Positions 1-7,909 of a stretch of 64,000 bases of DNA are shown here, one piece after another (the stretch's first letter is position 1; each line of letters begins with the position of its first letter). The stretch is from Candidatus Accumulibacter regalis (lineage in GTDB: Bacteria > Pseudomonadota > Gammaproteobacteria > Burkholderiales > Rhodocyclaceae): the NCBI GenBank assembly GCA_000585075.1, contig JEMY01000056.1:1-64000 (forward strand), in the 5' to 3' direction. Position numbers and translations under genes: made by a program. The notes under the pieces are model-generated. The model was not told the origin of the DNA. It ran no database searches and saw only the letters and a list, made by a program, of their open reading frames with translations.

Positions 1-203
1 GAAAAACGATCCGGTTCGAGGACGTGGGTGTGAACCGCGGACCCAAACGCCATCGCCGGCGTGGGTGGCGACGGATGATCGAGGGCTTCGCGCAGATGCG
101 CGGGGCTCTTGAGCAGCTTGATGATTCCCGAATGCCCGATCGATTGATCGGCGTGGTATTGCTTGGCCGGCATGCGCAGCAGGCCAGGATGTCTGACGTC
201 CAT
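1..203 (-). CDS. RecE-like PD-(D/E)XK exonuclease, N-terminal fragment (runs off left edge)
   Basis: Only the first 67 residues are in the window. Reading from ATG at 203, behind a GGAGG ribosome site at 208-212, the protein shows a YHAD..IGHSG motif followed by LLKSPAHLREAL and PTPAMAFGSAVHTHVLEP. This is the pattern of the N-terminal part of the RecE/exonuclease VIII-like nuclease domain (DUF3799 type) found in phages and ICEs. Such enzymes resect double-stranded DNA for single-strand annealing recombination, usually with a RecT/Bet partner, which may lie beyond the left edge. The ssb gene upstream in the same direction fits this role. The catalytic residues lie outside the window, so activity cannot be judged. 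Confidence 0.7.
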   Translation of the reverse strand, partial: MDVRHPGLLRMPAKQYHADQSIGHSGIIKLLKSPAHLREALDHPSPPTPAMAFGSAVHTHVLEPDRF

Positions 204-274
204 GGTGCCTCCAGAAAAAAAAGCCGGAGTCACCAGCCCCTTCCGGAGAGGGCCTCCCCGGCTGGGTGGATGAA

Positions 275-304
275 AATGCTGTTTGTTTCGTGCGGCCAGC
301 TACC
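275..304 (-). promoter_or_regulatory. Repeated leader element upstream of RecE-like gene
   Basis: Second copy of the leader: GGTAGCTGGCC at 294-304 and AAACAGCATT at 275-284 on the minus strand. Downstream, an imperfect AGCCGG..CCGGCT hairpin ends in eight T residues (215-222), directly before the GGAGG site. It looks like an attenuator or terminator inside the leader. Confidence 0.45.
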
Positions 305-379
305 GCGACTTGCTCGGGCGAAGAATCGCTCGATCAAAGCCTGCTTTCCGGAGGGCGCTTTGGAAACGCACTCGGGAAA

Positions 380-397
380 GCCCCGGCAAGCCGGGGC
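380..397 (-). terminator. Hairpin after the small-gene pair
   Basis: On the minus strand GCCCCGG-CTTG-CCGGGGC is a perfect 7-bp stem followed by TTTC, starting 5 bases after the stop of the 63-residue gene. The U-run is short, so it is a weak intrinsic terminator or an mRNA-end hairpin. Confidence 0.5.
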
Positions 398-402
398 GTG
401 GT

Positions 403-594
403 TCAGTTCGCTGCTTGTTCTTGCTTCGAGAGGGCCAGAGCCCGTCGAAGCAGCCGGCGGGTTTCCGGGTCGGTGCGCCCTGCCTGGAGTCTCTGGTGGA
501 GATCGCAAGCACGATTCATCGAGAGCGCCGAAAAGAGTCGAACGAGAAGCGGGTTGGATTGCACGACTTGATCGTGCGCGGGATCGAAAGCCAT
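403..594 (-). CDS. Small hypothetical protein of the element (63 aa)
   Basis: The gene starts two bases after the stop of the 25-residue gene upstream, as expected for translational coupling. It encodes a soluble, arginine-rich peptide with a LHQRLQ..RTDPETRRLLRRAL segment likely to form helices. A stem-loop lies directly after the stop. No family is recognised. The tight spacing, the terminator-like hairpin and the shared direction with ssb support a real gene. Function is unknown. Confidence 0.5.
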   Translation of the reverse strand: MAFDPAHDQVVQSNPLLVRLFSALSMNRACDLHQRLQAGRTDPETRRLLRRALALSKQEQAAN

Positions 595-596
595 GT

Positions 597-674
597 TCAG
601 AGCCCCAGCGCGCGAACAATCGGACGGCTGATGATCCAGCCGGTGATGCAGCAAGAAAGAAGAACGAGTGCCAT
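597..674 (-). CDS. 25-residue membrane microprotein of the element
   Basis: ATG at 674 follows a strong GGAGG site at 681-685. The product is a single hydrophobic segment (ALVLLSCCITGWII) followed by SRPIVRALGL, so one short transmembrane helix is predicted. The stop is two bases before the start of the next small gene. The leader upstream resembles that of ssb (CCCCnGCGGGG hairpin, CCCTG..TTTCTT..GGAGGC). It could also act as a leader peptide for the downstream gene. No homologue is recognised. Confidence 0.45.
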   Translation of the reverse strand: MALVLLSCCITGWIISRPIVRALGL

Positions 675-748
675 GAGATGCCTCCATTAAGAAATACAGG
701 GCATCCCTCCCCTGATGCGGAGGCGATGCCCCGCAGGGGGATGAGCGT

Positions 749-997
749 TCAGGCGATCACTTCAAACGAAGCCTCACCGCTCTTGGCGGGATCGATGTCG
801 ATCCCGGTCCGGCGCCGGTAAGCCGGTCGATCGTATTGCTGCCAATGAGTGCTGGTGACCTTCACCGGCTCGGGCGCTGCCGTCGCTTCGGGTCTACGGT
901 TCAAGAAGCTCTTGAGGCCTTGTGCTGCAGAGCGGAAAAACGACAGAAGCAAGTGAAGCCCTGCCAACATGGCGAGGACGAGAATGACACGTTCCAT
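749..997 (-). CDS. Small membrane-anchored hypothetical protein (82 aa)
   Basis: ATG at 997 is preceded by AGGAGG at a spacing of 7. Residues 3-22 form a hydrophobic helix, followed by a basic, proline-rich tail containing a QQYDRPAYRRRTGIDIDP segment, so a single-pass inner-membrane protein with its tail in the cytoplasm is likely. It lies 83 bases downstream of ssb in the same direction and probably belongs to the same element transcript. No family is recognised. Confidence 0.55.
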   Translation of the reverse strand: MERVILVLAMLAGLHLLLSFFRSAAQGLKSFLNRRPEATAAPEPVKVTSTHWQQYDRPAYRRRTGIDIDPAKSGEASFEVIA

Positions 998-1080
998 GAG
1001 CGAACCTCCTGAGGTGGAGGACGGTCGGCTCCCGGCCCGGGAGGAGGACCGCCCGGTAGGGAAAAGACGTGACGACCTGC

Positions 1081-1530
1081 TCAGAACGGCTCCATGGCCG
1101 GCACTTCGTCACCGTCTGAACTGCTTGCCTGGTCAGACGAAACCCTGTTGGCACGACGAGGGACGGAGCCCGATGCTTTGGCGTCCTTCGCCGATGGACG
1201 AGCACCGAGCATCTGCATTTCGCTGCCGATGATCTCGACGACGTAGCGATCCTGACCTGCGCCGTCCTGCCACTTGCGGGTCTGGATGCGACCTTCGACG
1301 TAGATCGGGGAGCCCTTCCTGAGGTACTCGCCGACGACTTCGGCCGTACGGTTGAAGAAGACCACTCGGTGCCATTCGGTGGTTTCCTTGCGTTCACCGG
1401 ACGACTTGTCCTTGCTGATCTCCGTCGTCGCGATCCGGATGGTGGCGATCGCTTCGCGGCTCTGGGTGTAGCGGACCTCGGGGTCGGCGCCGAGATGGCC
1501 GATGAGGGTAACTTTGTTCAACGAGGGCAT
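1081..1530 (-). CDS. ssb: Single-stranded DNA-binding protein of the element
   Basis: Start ATG at 1530 is chosen because AGGAGG lies four bases upstream and the protein then begins [20 protein letters not shown], the usual start of bacterial SSB. The OB-fold covers about residues 1-110 ([43 protein letters not shown]). A short disordered linker ends in an acidic tip, AMEPF, which replaces the canonical DDDIPF that recruits partner proteins. At 149 residues it has a normal length. It binds ssDNA as a tetramer, and in this element it probably serves replication or recombination together with the RecE-like nuclease. A chromosomal copy should exist elsewhere. Confidence 0.92.
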   Translation of the reverse strand: MPSLNKVTLIGHLGADPEVRYTQSREAIATIRIATTEISKDKSSGERKETTEWHRVVFFNRTAEVVGEYLRKGSPIYVEGRIQTRKWQDGAGQDRYVVEIIGSEMQMLGARPSAKDAKASGSVPRRANRVSSDQASSSDGDEVPAMEPF

Positions 1531-1601
1531 ATGGCCTCCTGACAAGAAAGGCAGGGACGCCGCCATATCCTGACGGGGCTACCCCGCCGGGGGTTGGAGA
1601 G

Positions 1602-1630
1602 AATGCTGTTTATGAAGAAGGCCAGCTACC
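1602..1630 (-). promoter_or_regulatory. Repeated leader element upstream of ssb
   Basis: On the minus strand GGTAGCTGGCC (1620-1630), eight bases, then AAACAGCATT (1602-1611). The same two blocks, nine bases apart, occur at 275-304 upstream of the RecE-like gene. Both leaders continue into a GC hairpin region and a GGAGGC ribosome site. This suggests a common promoter/leader for the element's minus-strand genes. Confidence 0.5.
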
Positions 1631-1698
1631 TTCACTTCGATCGTCATAGACGGAACGAGAGATGGCTGAATTCTCTGCCGCCACGGTCGTCGCAGGAG

Positions 1699-1731
1699 TT
1701 CGAAATGCGTTGCTTCTGGTCGCATTTCGAA
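1699..1731. promoter_or_regulatory. Perfect 11-bp inverted repeat in the ssb / PFL_4669 divergent region
   Basis: TTCGAAATGCG (1699-1709), an 11-base spacer, and CGCATTTCGAA (1721-1731). Half-site centres are 22 bases apart, two helical turns. The site lies between the divergent ssb start (1530) and the PFL_4669 gene start (1791), so an operator for a dimeric regulator is likely. Confidence 0.55.
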
Positions 1732-1790
1732 GGTCGCCCTCGCGGCGCAAGCGATACGCTGGGCTTGATCGACACTCCGGGAGACGGCAG

Positions 1791-2447
1791 ATGGCACAGC
1801 GACAGAGGAACGATTCGACGCACATTCCATCGGTCCGGCAGGACAACAGCCGGCCCTTCCTGACGCAGAAGGCCTTGCTCAATTCGCTGCACGCACAGCA
1901 GATATTTGACCGTGGCTACGAGATGTGCGCCAACGCGCTGTTCTCGTTGAGCGTGGTCTTGCGATTCATCGGCAGTGAAGAGCGGGCGCAGGAAGTCGAT
2001 ACCTTGGTCGACACTCAGATCGACCAGACCCTGGAGGAGATTCGCAAAGAGTCGCTGCGGCTGAAGGAAGTTGCCGAGGGCAATGGCATCGAAACCGCGA
2101 TCGGCTACACCAGCGCCAAGACCATCGATGTACAGATCACCTCGCCGCGCTCGATCAAGTATCTGGCGATCATCCGCGAGTTCGACGCGATGATGACCCA
2201 CCTGGATGCGCTCTGGCTGTCATGCGTCATCAGCGACAGCCAATACGCGCGCGGGGTCTATGAATGGAAGCGGCGGATTCTTCGTCTGGCCGGACAGATC
2301 CGGCAGCTCGCTACGCGTGCGGTGCTGGCGGCACGGCGGAAGGAGACGGCGAGTGAGACGGTGGCTGACGCGAGCGTTACTCCGGTGGTGGAGTCTGAGA
2401 ATTCGGTGAGGGAAAGCGCTGCCAGAGACATCTCGGGAACCAGGTAA
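1791..2447 (+). CDS. Integrating conjugative element protein, PFL_4669 family
   Basis: The 218-residue protein shows the conserved core of the PFL_4669 (TIGR03761-type) ICE family: FLTQKALLNSLHAQQIF, IFDRGYEMCANALFSL, and the C-terminal DALWLSCVISDSQYARGVYEWKRRI segment. The family is a marker of SPI-7/PFGI-1-type integrative elements. Its molecular role is not established; it usually sits in the replication/partition module. The ATG at 1791 is chosen because family similarity begins just after it; a GGGAGA site lies nine bases upstream. In related elements it runs in the same direction as ssb, whereas here the two are divergent, so the module is rearranged. Confidence 0.8.
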   Translation: MAQRQRNDSTHIPSVRQDNSRPFLTQKALLNSLHAQQIFDRGYEMCANALFSLSVVLRFIGSEERAQEVDTLVDTQIDQTLEEIRKESLRLKEVAEGNGIETAIGYTSAKTIDVQITSPRSIKYLAIIREFDAMMTHLDALWLSCVISDSQYARGVYEWKRRILRLAGQIRQLATRAVLAARRKETASETVADASVTPVVESENSVRESAARDISGTR

Positions 2448-2552
2448 GTGGCGATCACCGCCGTCACGGGTTCGGGGGCTGGGGGCAACAGGGATGGTAC
2501 GGGCGAAGATTCGATCCGGAGCGATCCAAAAAAAGGACACAAGGACTGCGCC

Positions 2553-2834
2553 GTGGCCATGAAGCAGATCTTCGTCGAGCTTCCGACTGTGGCCAGAATG
2601 CTCACCCTGTCCGAATCAACGGTGCAGGCCATGGTGCGCCTTGGATCTGGCCATTTCCCTCAGCCGCGGCAAATATCCGTGCGACGCGTCGGGTGGCTGC
2701 TGCGAGAAATAGAGGAATGGGCCGAATCACGGCCGGCGTCCGACCTTCCACCTCCACCCAACACCGGAGCAAGAAAACCGCGGGTCGCTACACAGAAGCA
2801 GCAAGATACTCCAGGTGATCAGAAAGTCGCTTGA
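2553..2834 (+). CDS. AlpA-family phage/ICE transcriptional regulator
   Basis: A short DNA-binding protein of the AlpA/excisionase type. The core FVELPTVARMLTLSESTVQAM is a helix-turn-helix, followed by FPQPRQISVRRVGWLLREIEEWAESRP, the wing and trailing helix typical of AlpA. Such proteins activate integrase/excision genes or act as directionality factors. The GTG at 2553 (AAGGA eight bases before it) or the ATG at 2559 is the probable start. The 3' end overlaps the convergent integrase gene by 47 bases, which would allow antisense interference between the two. Confidence 0.8.
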   Translation: MAMKQIFVELPTVARMLTLSESTVQAMVRLGSGHFPQPRQISVRRVGWLLREIEEWAESRPASDLPPPPNTGARKPRVATQKQQDTPGDQKVA

Positions 2835-4089
2835 GCCACCCTGCCCGCTCAGAATCGTAAGCGTGCTTGTTGTAGACACCAAGCACGCCAGGCAGCATGT
2901 GCCCAAGTATTGATTCTCCAACCGCGTCCGGACAGCCCATTGCGGCAAGCAAGGTGCGAGATGTCCGCCGCAGATCGTGTGGTGACCAGCGCGAAACGGG
3001 AAGCCTTGCCCGCGTGGTGTCAACCCGCGTCTGGCAGTACGGCTGGCGAAAATAGACCGTCGCCTGGATGGTCTTCTGCTCGACGGCACGGATTTTCCCG
3101 TCACGCGTTTTGGTTGGGAACAGCAGCCCGTCTCCGTAACGATCTTTCCGGCGCATGGCGACAGCCAAAGCCCGACCAAATAAGGGAACGCGCAGGTCCG
3201 TGGAATTTTCGTGGCGCGCACTCTTGGTTCGTGCTTTCGGTATCACCCACCACACCAGACCATCGGCTTCCCGATGAATCTCCCTCCCTTCCATGCCGAC
3301 AATCTCAGCACCGCGCGTGCAGGTCCAGAGGTATAGAGTGAGCGCGTCCTCGATTAACCGACTAAAGTTCGGCAGCCATCGAATCAGTGCACCAACCTCG
3401 TCTGCAGACAGAACCCTCTGCGCCGTTCCAACCTTCTCACCAGCGATCTGTTTCCCCTTTGACCTGATCTTGCCTCGCATGATCAACCGCCACCAGTTTG
3501 GGCAAGACTCTGGCAGCCTTCCCGAGTCGACTGCGTAGTCCCACGCTGCGCCTAGCTCCGCGCGCAGTTTTCCGGCCTGCACCGGCGCCGTTTCGGCATA
3601 CCGCTTAATCAGATCAAACGCTTGAGCACGGGAGATTCTTGACGCTTCCAGATTTCCCGTATCGCAGAGCATCGTGTCGAACATGCGTTTGACCTCTGTA
3701 ACACCCTTGCTCGCTCGCGTCGGCGCAACATGGCCTTGCCAGTAGTCGTAACACGCCTGCGCCACCGTATACGGCGGAGATGCTGCGGCACCCTTCTCGA
3801 CGATGGCGAGCCGCGCCTGCTCTCTTTCGGATCGCGCCTCAGCAGCAGGATCTCGGCCTGAATCGCGCTGATCGCGCAACTTCTCCCAGGCGACAAACGC
3901 CGCATGCACTGATACGGCTGGCCACATGCCGATCTTAACCTGCCGCAACCGCTGATCGAGCGGGCTCCGGTATCGGTAAGTCCATGTCGTTCGGTCTGAG
4001 TGGGCTTCTACGCGAAGGCCAGGGGCCTCCGCACTGGTAATATGCTGCCCTGGCTGCAGTAACTTGATTGCCCTCGCATCGAACCCCAT
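2788..4089 (-). CDS. Tyrosine recombinase / integrase (P4-type)
   Basis: The protein of 433 residues catalyses site-specific integration and excision of the element. It has an N-terminal DUF4102-like arm-binding domain (about 1-90), a core-binding domain (about 105-200) and a C-terminal catalytic domain. The visible active site is Arg259 (LWTCTRGAEI), His371 and Arg374 (SPHDLRRT), His397 (LGHM) and Tyr406 (GVYNKHAY), so it appears intact. The gene starts at the mutS-proximal border of the element and reads inward, as integrases beside an attachment site do. Repeated TATAGGTTTT motifs directly upstream may be arm sites or the promoter operator. No tRNA target is visible. Confidence 0.93.
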   Translation of the reverse strand: MGFDARAIKLLQPGQHITSAEAPGLRVEAHSDRTTWTYRYRSPLDQRLRQVKIGMWPAVSVHAAFVAWEKLRDQRDSGRDPAAEARSEREQARLAIVEKGAAASPPYTVAQACYDYWQGHVAPTRASKGVTEVKRMFDTMLCDTGNLEASRISRAQAFDLIKRYAETAPVQAGKLRAELGAAWDYAVDSGRLPESCPNWWRLIMRGKIRSKGKQIAGEKVGTAQRVLSADEVGALIRWLPNFSRLIEDALTLYLWTCTRGAEIVGMEGREIHREADGLVWWVIPKARTKSARHENSTDLRVPLFGRALAVAMRRKDRYGDGLLFPTKTRDGKIRAVEQKTIQATVYFRQPYCQTRVDTTRARLPVSRWSPHDLRRTSRTLLAAMGCPDAVGESILGHMLPGVLGVYNKHAYDSERAGWLKRLSDHLEYLAASV

Positions 4090-4096
4090 GGCGATC

Positions 4097-4173
4097 TTTC
4101 AGTATAGGTTTTCAGGGCCCGCCGGTTCGGCGGTATAGGTTTTGAAAAATACACCAAAAAACCTATACTGAAA
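4097..4173. repeat. Three TATAGGTTTT repeats at the integrase/mutS border (att/arm-site candidates)
   Basis: TTTCAGTATAGGTTTT at 4097-4112 is repeated in perfect inverted orientation at 4158-4173. A third shorter copy, GTATAGGTTTT, lies at 4133-4143 in direct orientation. The stretch is AT-rich in a GC-rich background. It begins 8 bases upstream of the integrase start. It could be arm-type integrase sites, the integrase operator, or contain the attachment core. The other att site is outside the window, so the core cannot be assigned. Confidence 0.5.
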
Positions 4174-4269
4174 AGCCAAGTGTGGATAGGTCTAGCTGGA
4201 CTTCCCTGAGCCTCGCGACATCCGAAACACCAAAGAATTAAACAAACACATCAACGGCTTGCGATAAAT

Positions 4270-6867
4270 ATGGCGAAAAATCAACAAGCAACCGACGCCA
4301 CAGAACCATCGCACACCCCGATGATGCAGCAGTACCTGAGCATCAAGGCGCAGCATCCGGGGCTGCTGGTCTTCTACCGCATGGGCGACTTCTACGAACT
4401 ATTCTTCGACGACGCGGAAAAAGCCGCGCGACTGCTGGACATCACGCTGACGACGCGCGGGCAGTCGGCTGGGCAGCCGATCAGGATGGCCGGCGTGCCG
4501 TATCACGCGGTCGAACAGTATCTCGGCAAACTGGTGCGGCTGGGCGAATCGGTGGTCATCTGCGAACAGATCGGCGACCCGGCGACGAGCAAGGGCCCGG
4601 TCGAACGTGCGGTGGCGCGCATCGTCACGCCGGGGACGCTGACCGATGCGGCGCTGCTCGACGAAAAGCGCGACACGCTGCTGCTCGCCGTGTCGATGAC
4701 CCGGCAGCTCGCCGGACTGGCGTGGATCAATCTGGCGAGTGGCGAGTTTCGCGTCTGCGAGGTCGCGCCGCCGAAACTGGCCGCGACGCTGGAACGGATT
4801 CGCCCGGCCGAGATCGTCGTCGCCGAGACCCTGGCAGCAGACTTCGCCGCCGACGTCGCGCTCACCCGCCGGCCCGACTGGCACTTCGACGTCGAGGCGG
4901 CGAATCGCGAGCTGCGCACCCATTTCGGCACCACGTCGCTCGCCGGCTTCGGCACCGACGGCCTGCGGCCGGCGATTGCTGCCGCCGGCGCGCTGCTGCG
5001 CTACGCGCAGGCGACGCAGGCGCGCGCGCTGCCGCACGTGCAGGCGCTGATCGTCGAACGCGACGCCACGTATCTGGGCCTGGATACGGCCACCCGGCGC
5101 AACCTCGAACTCACCGAGACCCTGCGCGGCCAGCCGGCGCCGACGCTGTGCAGCCTGCTCGACAACTGCAGCAGCGCGATGGGCTCGCGGCTGCTGCGCC
5201 ATGCCCTGCATCACCCGCTGCGCGATCCGGCAATCCCCAGCGCCCGGCACGCGGCGATCGCCATGCTCCTAGACGCGGGTGAGTCGCCGCTGCGCGCGCT
5301 GCGCCAGAGCTTGCGCTGCCTTGCCGACATCGAACGCATCGCCGGGCGAATTGCGCTGTGCAGCGCGCGCCCGCGTGACCTGTCTAGCCTGCGCGACAGC
5401 CTGCAGCTACTCGAGGAACTGCGCGCGCCGCTGACCGACAGCGCCGCGCCGCTGCTCGCCGAACTGCACGCACAACTGGCCACGCCGCATGCGGCGCTCG
5501 ATCTGCTACAGCGGGCGATCCTGCCCGAGCCGGCGAGCCTCGTCCGCGACGGCGGCGTCATGGCCAGCGGCTTCGACGCCGAGCTCGACGAGCTGCGCGC
5601 GCTCAACGACAACTGCGGCGCTTTCCTGCTCGAACTCGAAGCCCGCGAACGCGAGCGCACGGGAATCGCCAACCTGAAGGTCGAATACAACCGAGTGCAT
5701 GGCTTCTTCATCGAAGTGAGCAACGCGCAGGCGACCAAGGTGCCCGACGACTACCGGCGCCGGCAGACGCTGAAGAACGCCGAGCGCTATCTGACGCCCG
5801 AACTAAAGGCTTTCGAGGACAAGGCGCTGTCGGCCAAGGAGCGCTCGCTGGCGCGCGAGAAGCTGCTCTACGACAGGGTGCTGGCCGAACTGCAGCCCGA
5901 ACTTCCGCGGCTGCAGCAGATCGCGCACGCGGTTGCCTACGTCGATCTGCTCGCCGGCTTCGCCGACACCGCGCAGCGCCGCAACTATTGCCGGCCGCTG
6001 TTTTCGTCCGAGCCGGGCCTGTCGATCGAGGGCGGCCGTCACCCGGTCGTCGAGGACCAGCTGCCGGGCGGCGCCAGTTTCATCGCCAACGACACGCGTC
6101 TTGGCGACGGACGCCGGCTATTGCTGATCACCGGCCCGAACATGGGCGGCAAGTCGACCTACATGCGACAGACGGCGCTGATCGCCCTGCTCGCCCACGT
6201 CGGCAGCTACGTGCCGGCGAACAAGGCCGTTCTCGGGCCGCTCGACCAGATTTTCACGCGCATCGGCGCCGCCGACGACCTCGCCGCGGGGCGCTCGACG
6301 TTCATGGTCGAGATGACCGAGTCCGCCGCCATCCTGCATCATGCGAGCGAGCGCAGCCTGGTGCTGATGGACGAGGTCGGGCGCGGCACCTCGACTTTCG
6401 ATGGCATGGCGCTGGCGTTCGCGATCTGTCGCCACCTGCTCGAGAAGAACCGCTGCCTGACGCTGTTCGCCACCCATTACTTCGAGCTGACGCTGCTCGC
6501 CAACGAATACGGCGAACTGGCGAATGTGCATCTCGGCGCCGTCGAACACGGGGCCGGCATCGTCTTCCTGCACGCGGTCGAGGAAGGTCCGGCCAACCAG
6601 AGCTACGGTATCCAGGTCGCCGCGCTGGCCGGCATTCCGGCGTCGGTGCTCAGGGCGGCGCGCCGGCAGTTGCGCGAGTTCGAGCAGCGCGCGTCGATCA
6701 ACCCGCTGCAACCGGACCTCTTCGCCAGCGCACTGGCCAGCGCCGCCGAAGCCGGCGAGCCGGCCATCGATCCGGCGCTCGAACACCTGCGCAGCGTCGA
6801 CCCCGACCAACTGACCCCGCGGCAAGCGCTCGACGTGCTTTACGCCTTGAAGGCGCGGCTGCAATGA
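4270..6867 (+). CDS. mutS: DNA mismatch repair protein MutS
   Basis: MutS binds mismatches and small loops and, with MutL, triggers strand excision. The 865 residues match the family length. Near the N-terminus [10 protein letters not shown] carries the Phe-x-Glu mismatch wedge. The C-terminal ATPase has Walker [15 protein letters not shown] and Walker [17 protein letters not shown], followed by the ATHYFELT switch. The start ATG at 4270 gives the usual short lead before [14 protein letters not shown] possible concern is that the integrative element ends about 100 bases upstream, so the native promoter may have been replaced. The stop overlaps the start of the next gene (ATGA). Confidence 0.98.
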   Translation: MAKNQQATDATEPSHTPMMQQYLSIKAQHPGLLVFYRMGDFYELFFDDAEKAARLLDITLTTRGQSAGQPIRMAGVPYHAVEQYLGKLVRLGESVVICEQIGDPATSKGPVERAVARIVTPGTLTDAALLDEKRDTLLLAVSMTRQLAGLAWINLASGEFRVCEVAPPKLAATLERIRPAEIVVAETLAADFAADVALTRRPDWHFDVEAANRELRTHFGTTSLAGFGTDGLRPAIAAAGALLRYAQATQARALPHVQALIVERDATYLGLDTATRRNLELTETLRGQPAPTLCSLLDNCSSAMGSRLLRHALHHPLRDPAIPSARHAAIAMLLDAGESPLRALRQSLRCLADIERIAGRIALCSARPRDLSSLRDSLQLLEELRAPLTDSAAPLLAELHAQLATPHAALDLLQRAILPEPASLVRDGGVMASGFDAELDELRALNDNCGAFLLELEARERERTGIANLKVEYNRVHGFFIEVSNAQATKVPDDYRRRQTLKNAERYLTPELKAFEDKALSAKERSLAREKLLYDRVLAELQPELPRLQQIAHAVAYVDLLAGFADTAQRRNYCRPLFSSEPGLSIEGGRHPVVEDQLPGGASFIANDTRLGDGRRLLLITGPNMGGKSTYMRQTALIALLAHVGSYVPANKAVLGPLDQIFTRIGAADDLAAGRSTFMVEMTESAAILHHASERSLVLMDEVGRGTSTFDGMALAFAICRHLLEKNRCLTLFATHYFELTLLANEYGELANVHLGAVEHGAGIVFLHAVEEGPANQSYGIQVAALAGIPASVLRAARRQLREFEQRASINPLQPDLFASALASAAEAGEPAIDPALEHLRSVDPDQLTPRQALDVLYALKARLQ

Positions 6868-7820
6868 ACTCACCCGCGACGACAATGCGCAGTCTGCTCG
6901 GCGGCCTCGGCCTGCTGCTCGCCGTCGGCCTGCACGCCGAAACCTGGCGCTTCGCGGTCATCGGCGACACGCCGTACAGCAGCTACGAAGAACGCCAGCT
7001 ACCGGCAATGCTCGACGACATCGCCGCGGAAAACCCGCAGTTCGTCGTTCACGCCGGCGACTTCAAGTCGAGTTCGAAGCCCTGCAGCGACGCGCTGTTC
7101 AGCGACCGCAGGGCGCTCTTCGACGCTTCGCGCGTACCGCTGATCTACGTCCCCGGCGACAACGAATGGACCGACTGCGACCGGCAGAGCGCCGGTCACT
7201 TCGACCCGCTGGAGCGGCTGCAAAAGCTGCGCCAGCTGTTCTTCGCCGCGCCACGCTCGCTGGGCCAGCAGACGCTGGCGGTCGAACAGCAGGCGGGCGC
7301 CTATCCGGAACAACTGCGCTGGCGGCTGGGACCGGTGCTCTTCGTCTCGCTCAACGTACCGGGGTCGAACAACAACTTCGGCAATCGCGAGACGCCCAGC
7401 CGGGAATACCTTGCCCGCAACCCGGCGGTCATCGAATGGCTCGAGCAGAGCTTCGCCACGGCGCGGCGCGAAAATGCCGCCGGGCTGGTGATCGTGATGC
7501 AGGCCAACCCCGGCTTCAAGCACGCCGCCGCCGGCCTGACGCACTCCGGCTACCGGCAGTTGCTGGCCACGCTGCGCCGCGAGACGCTCGCCTTCCCCGG
7601 ACAGGTGCTGCTGATCCACGGCGACACGCATTGGCAGCGTATCGACCGGCCACTGCGCGATCCGACCAGCACCACCGACAAGCCAGGCAATCGGCCGATC
7701 GCCAACTTCACTCGCCTGGAGACCTTTGGCTACCCGCTGATGGGTTGGGTCAAGGTGATCATCGATAGCGAGCTCCCGCAGCTCTTCCGCTTCGAGGTGC
7801 ACCCGCACCGCCCGCGCTGA
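6864..7820 (+). CDS. Exported metallophosphoesterase
   Basis: The gene is coupled to mutS by an ATGA overlap at 6864; a second ATG at 6885 would give a cleaner signal peptide ([17 protein letters not shown], cleavage before ETWRF). The mature protein has the calcineurin-like metal-binding series [28 protein letters not shown] and [10 protein letters not shown], so it is a periplasmic or lipid-facing phosphatase/phosphodiesterase. The substrate cannot be read from the sequence. Length is 318 residues from the first ATG. Its tie to mutS is positional only. Confidence 0.8.
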   Translation: MNSPATTMRSLLGGLGLLLAVGLHAETWRFAVIGDTPYSSYEERQLPAMLDDIAAENPQFVVHAGDFKSSSKPCSDALFSDRRALFDASRVPLIYVPGDNEWTDCDRQSAGHFDPLERLQKLRQLFFAAPRSLGQQTLAVEQQAGAYPEQLRWRLGPVLFVSLNVPGSNNNFGNRETPSREYLARNPAVIEWLEQSFATARRENAAGLVIVMQANPGFKHAAAGLTHSGYRQLLATLRRETLAFPGQVLLIHGDTHWQRIDRPLRDPTSTTDKPGNRPIANFTRLETFGYPLMGWVKVIIDSELPQLFRFEVHPHRPR

Positions 7821-7909
7821 TTCCGCGCCCCGGAAAGGCCCTGCACAAGTGCGTCGACAGCCGTGCCGGCAGGCCCTAGACTTGCAGAGACATTCAAGCG
7901 GAGTGGATG

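Larger units (their letters stand above)
1..4173. mobile_element. End of an integrative (ICE-like) element next to mutS
   Basis: The stretch combines a tyrosine integrase, an AlpA-type regulator, a PFL_4669-family integrating conjugative element protein, a single-strand binding protein, a RecE-like nuclease and several tiny unknown genes. All are typical of integrative conjugative elements, and all lie left of the core gene mutS. The integrase reads away from mutS, so the element boundary is expected in 4090-4269, where three copies of a TATAGGTTTT motif lie. The other end is outside the window. Conjugation genes are not seen here, so whether the element is complete or decayed is unknown. Confidence 0.75.

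Noticed and set aside
24-821. A 265-codon plus-strand frame at the left edge
   Set aside because: It lies opposite four minus-strand genes with clear ribosome sites and shows the Arg/Ala composition of a chance frame; no domain is recognisable.
5988-6863. Long N-terminal extension of the phosphatase into mutS
   Set aside because: It reads out of frame through mutS and has shadow composition. The ATG at 6864 overlapping the mutS stop gives a normal exported protein.
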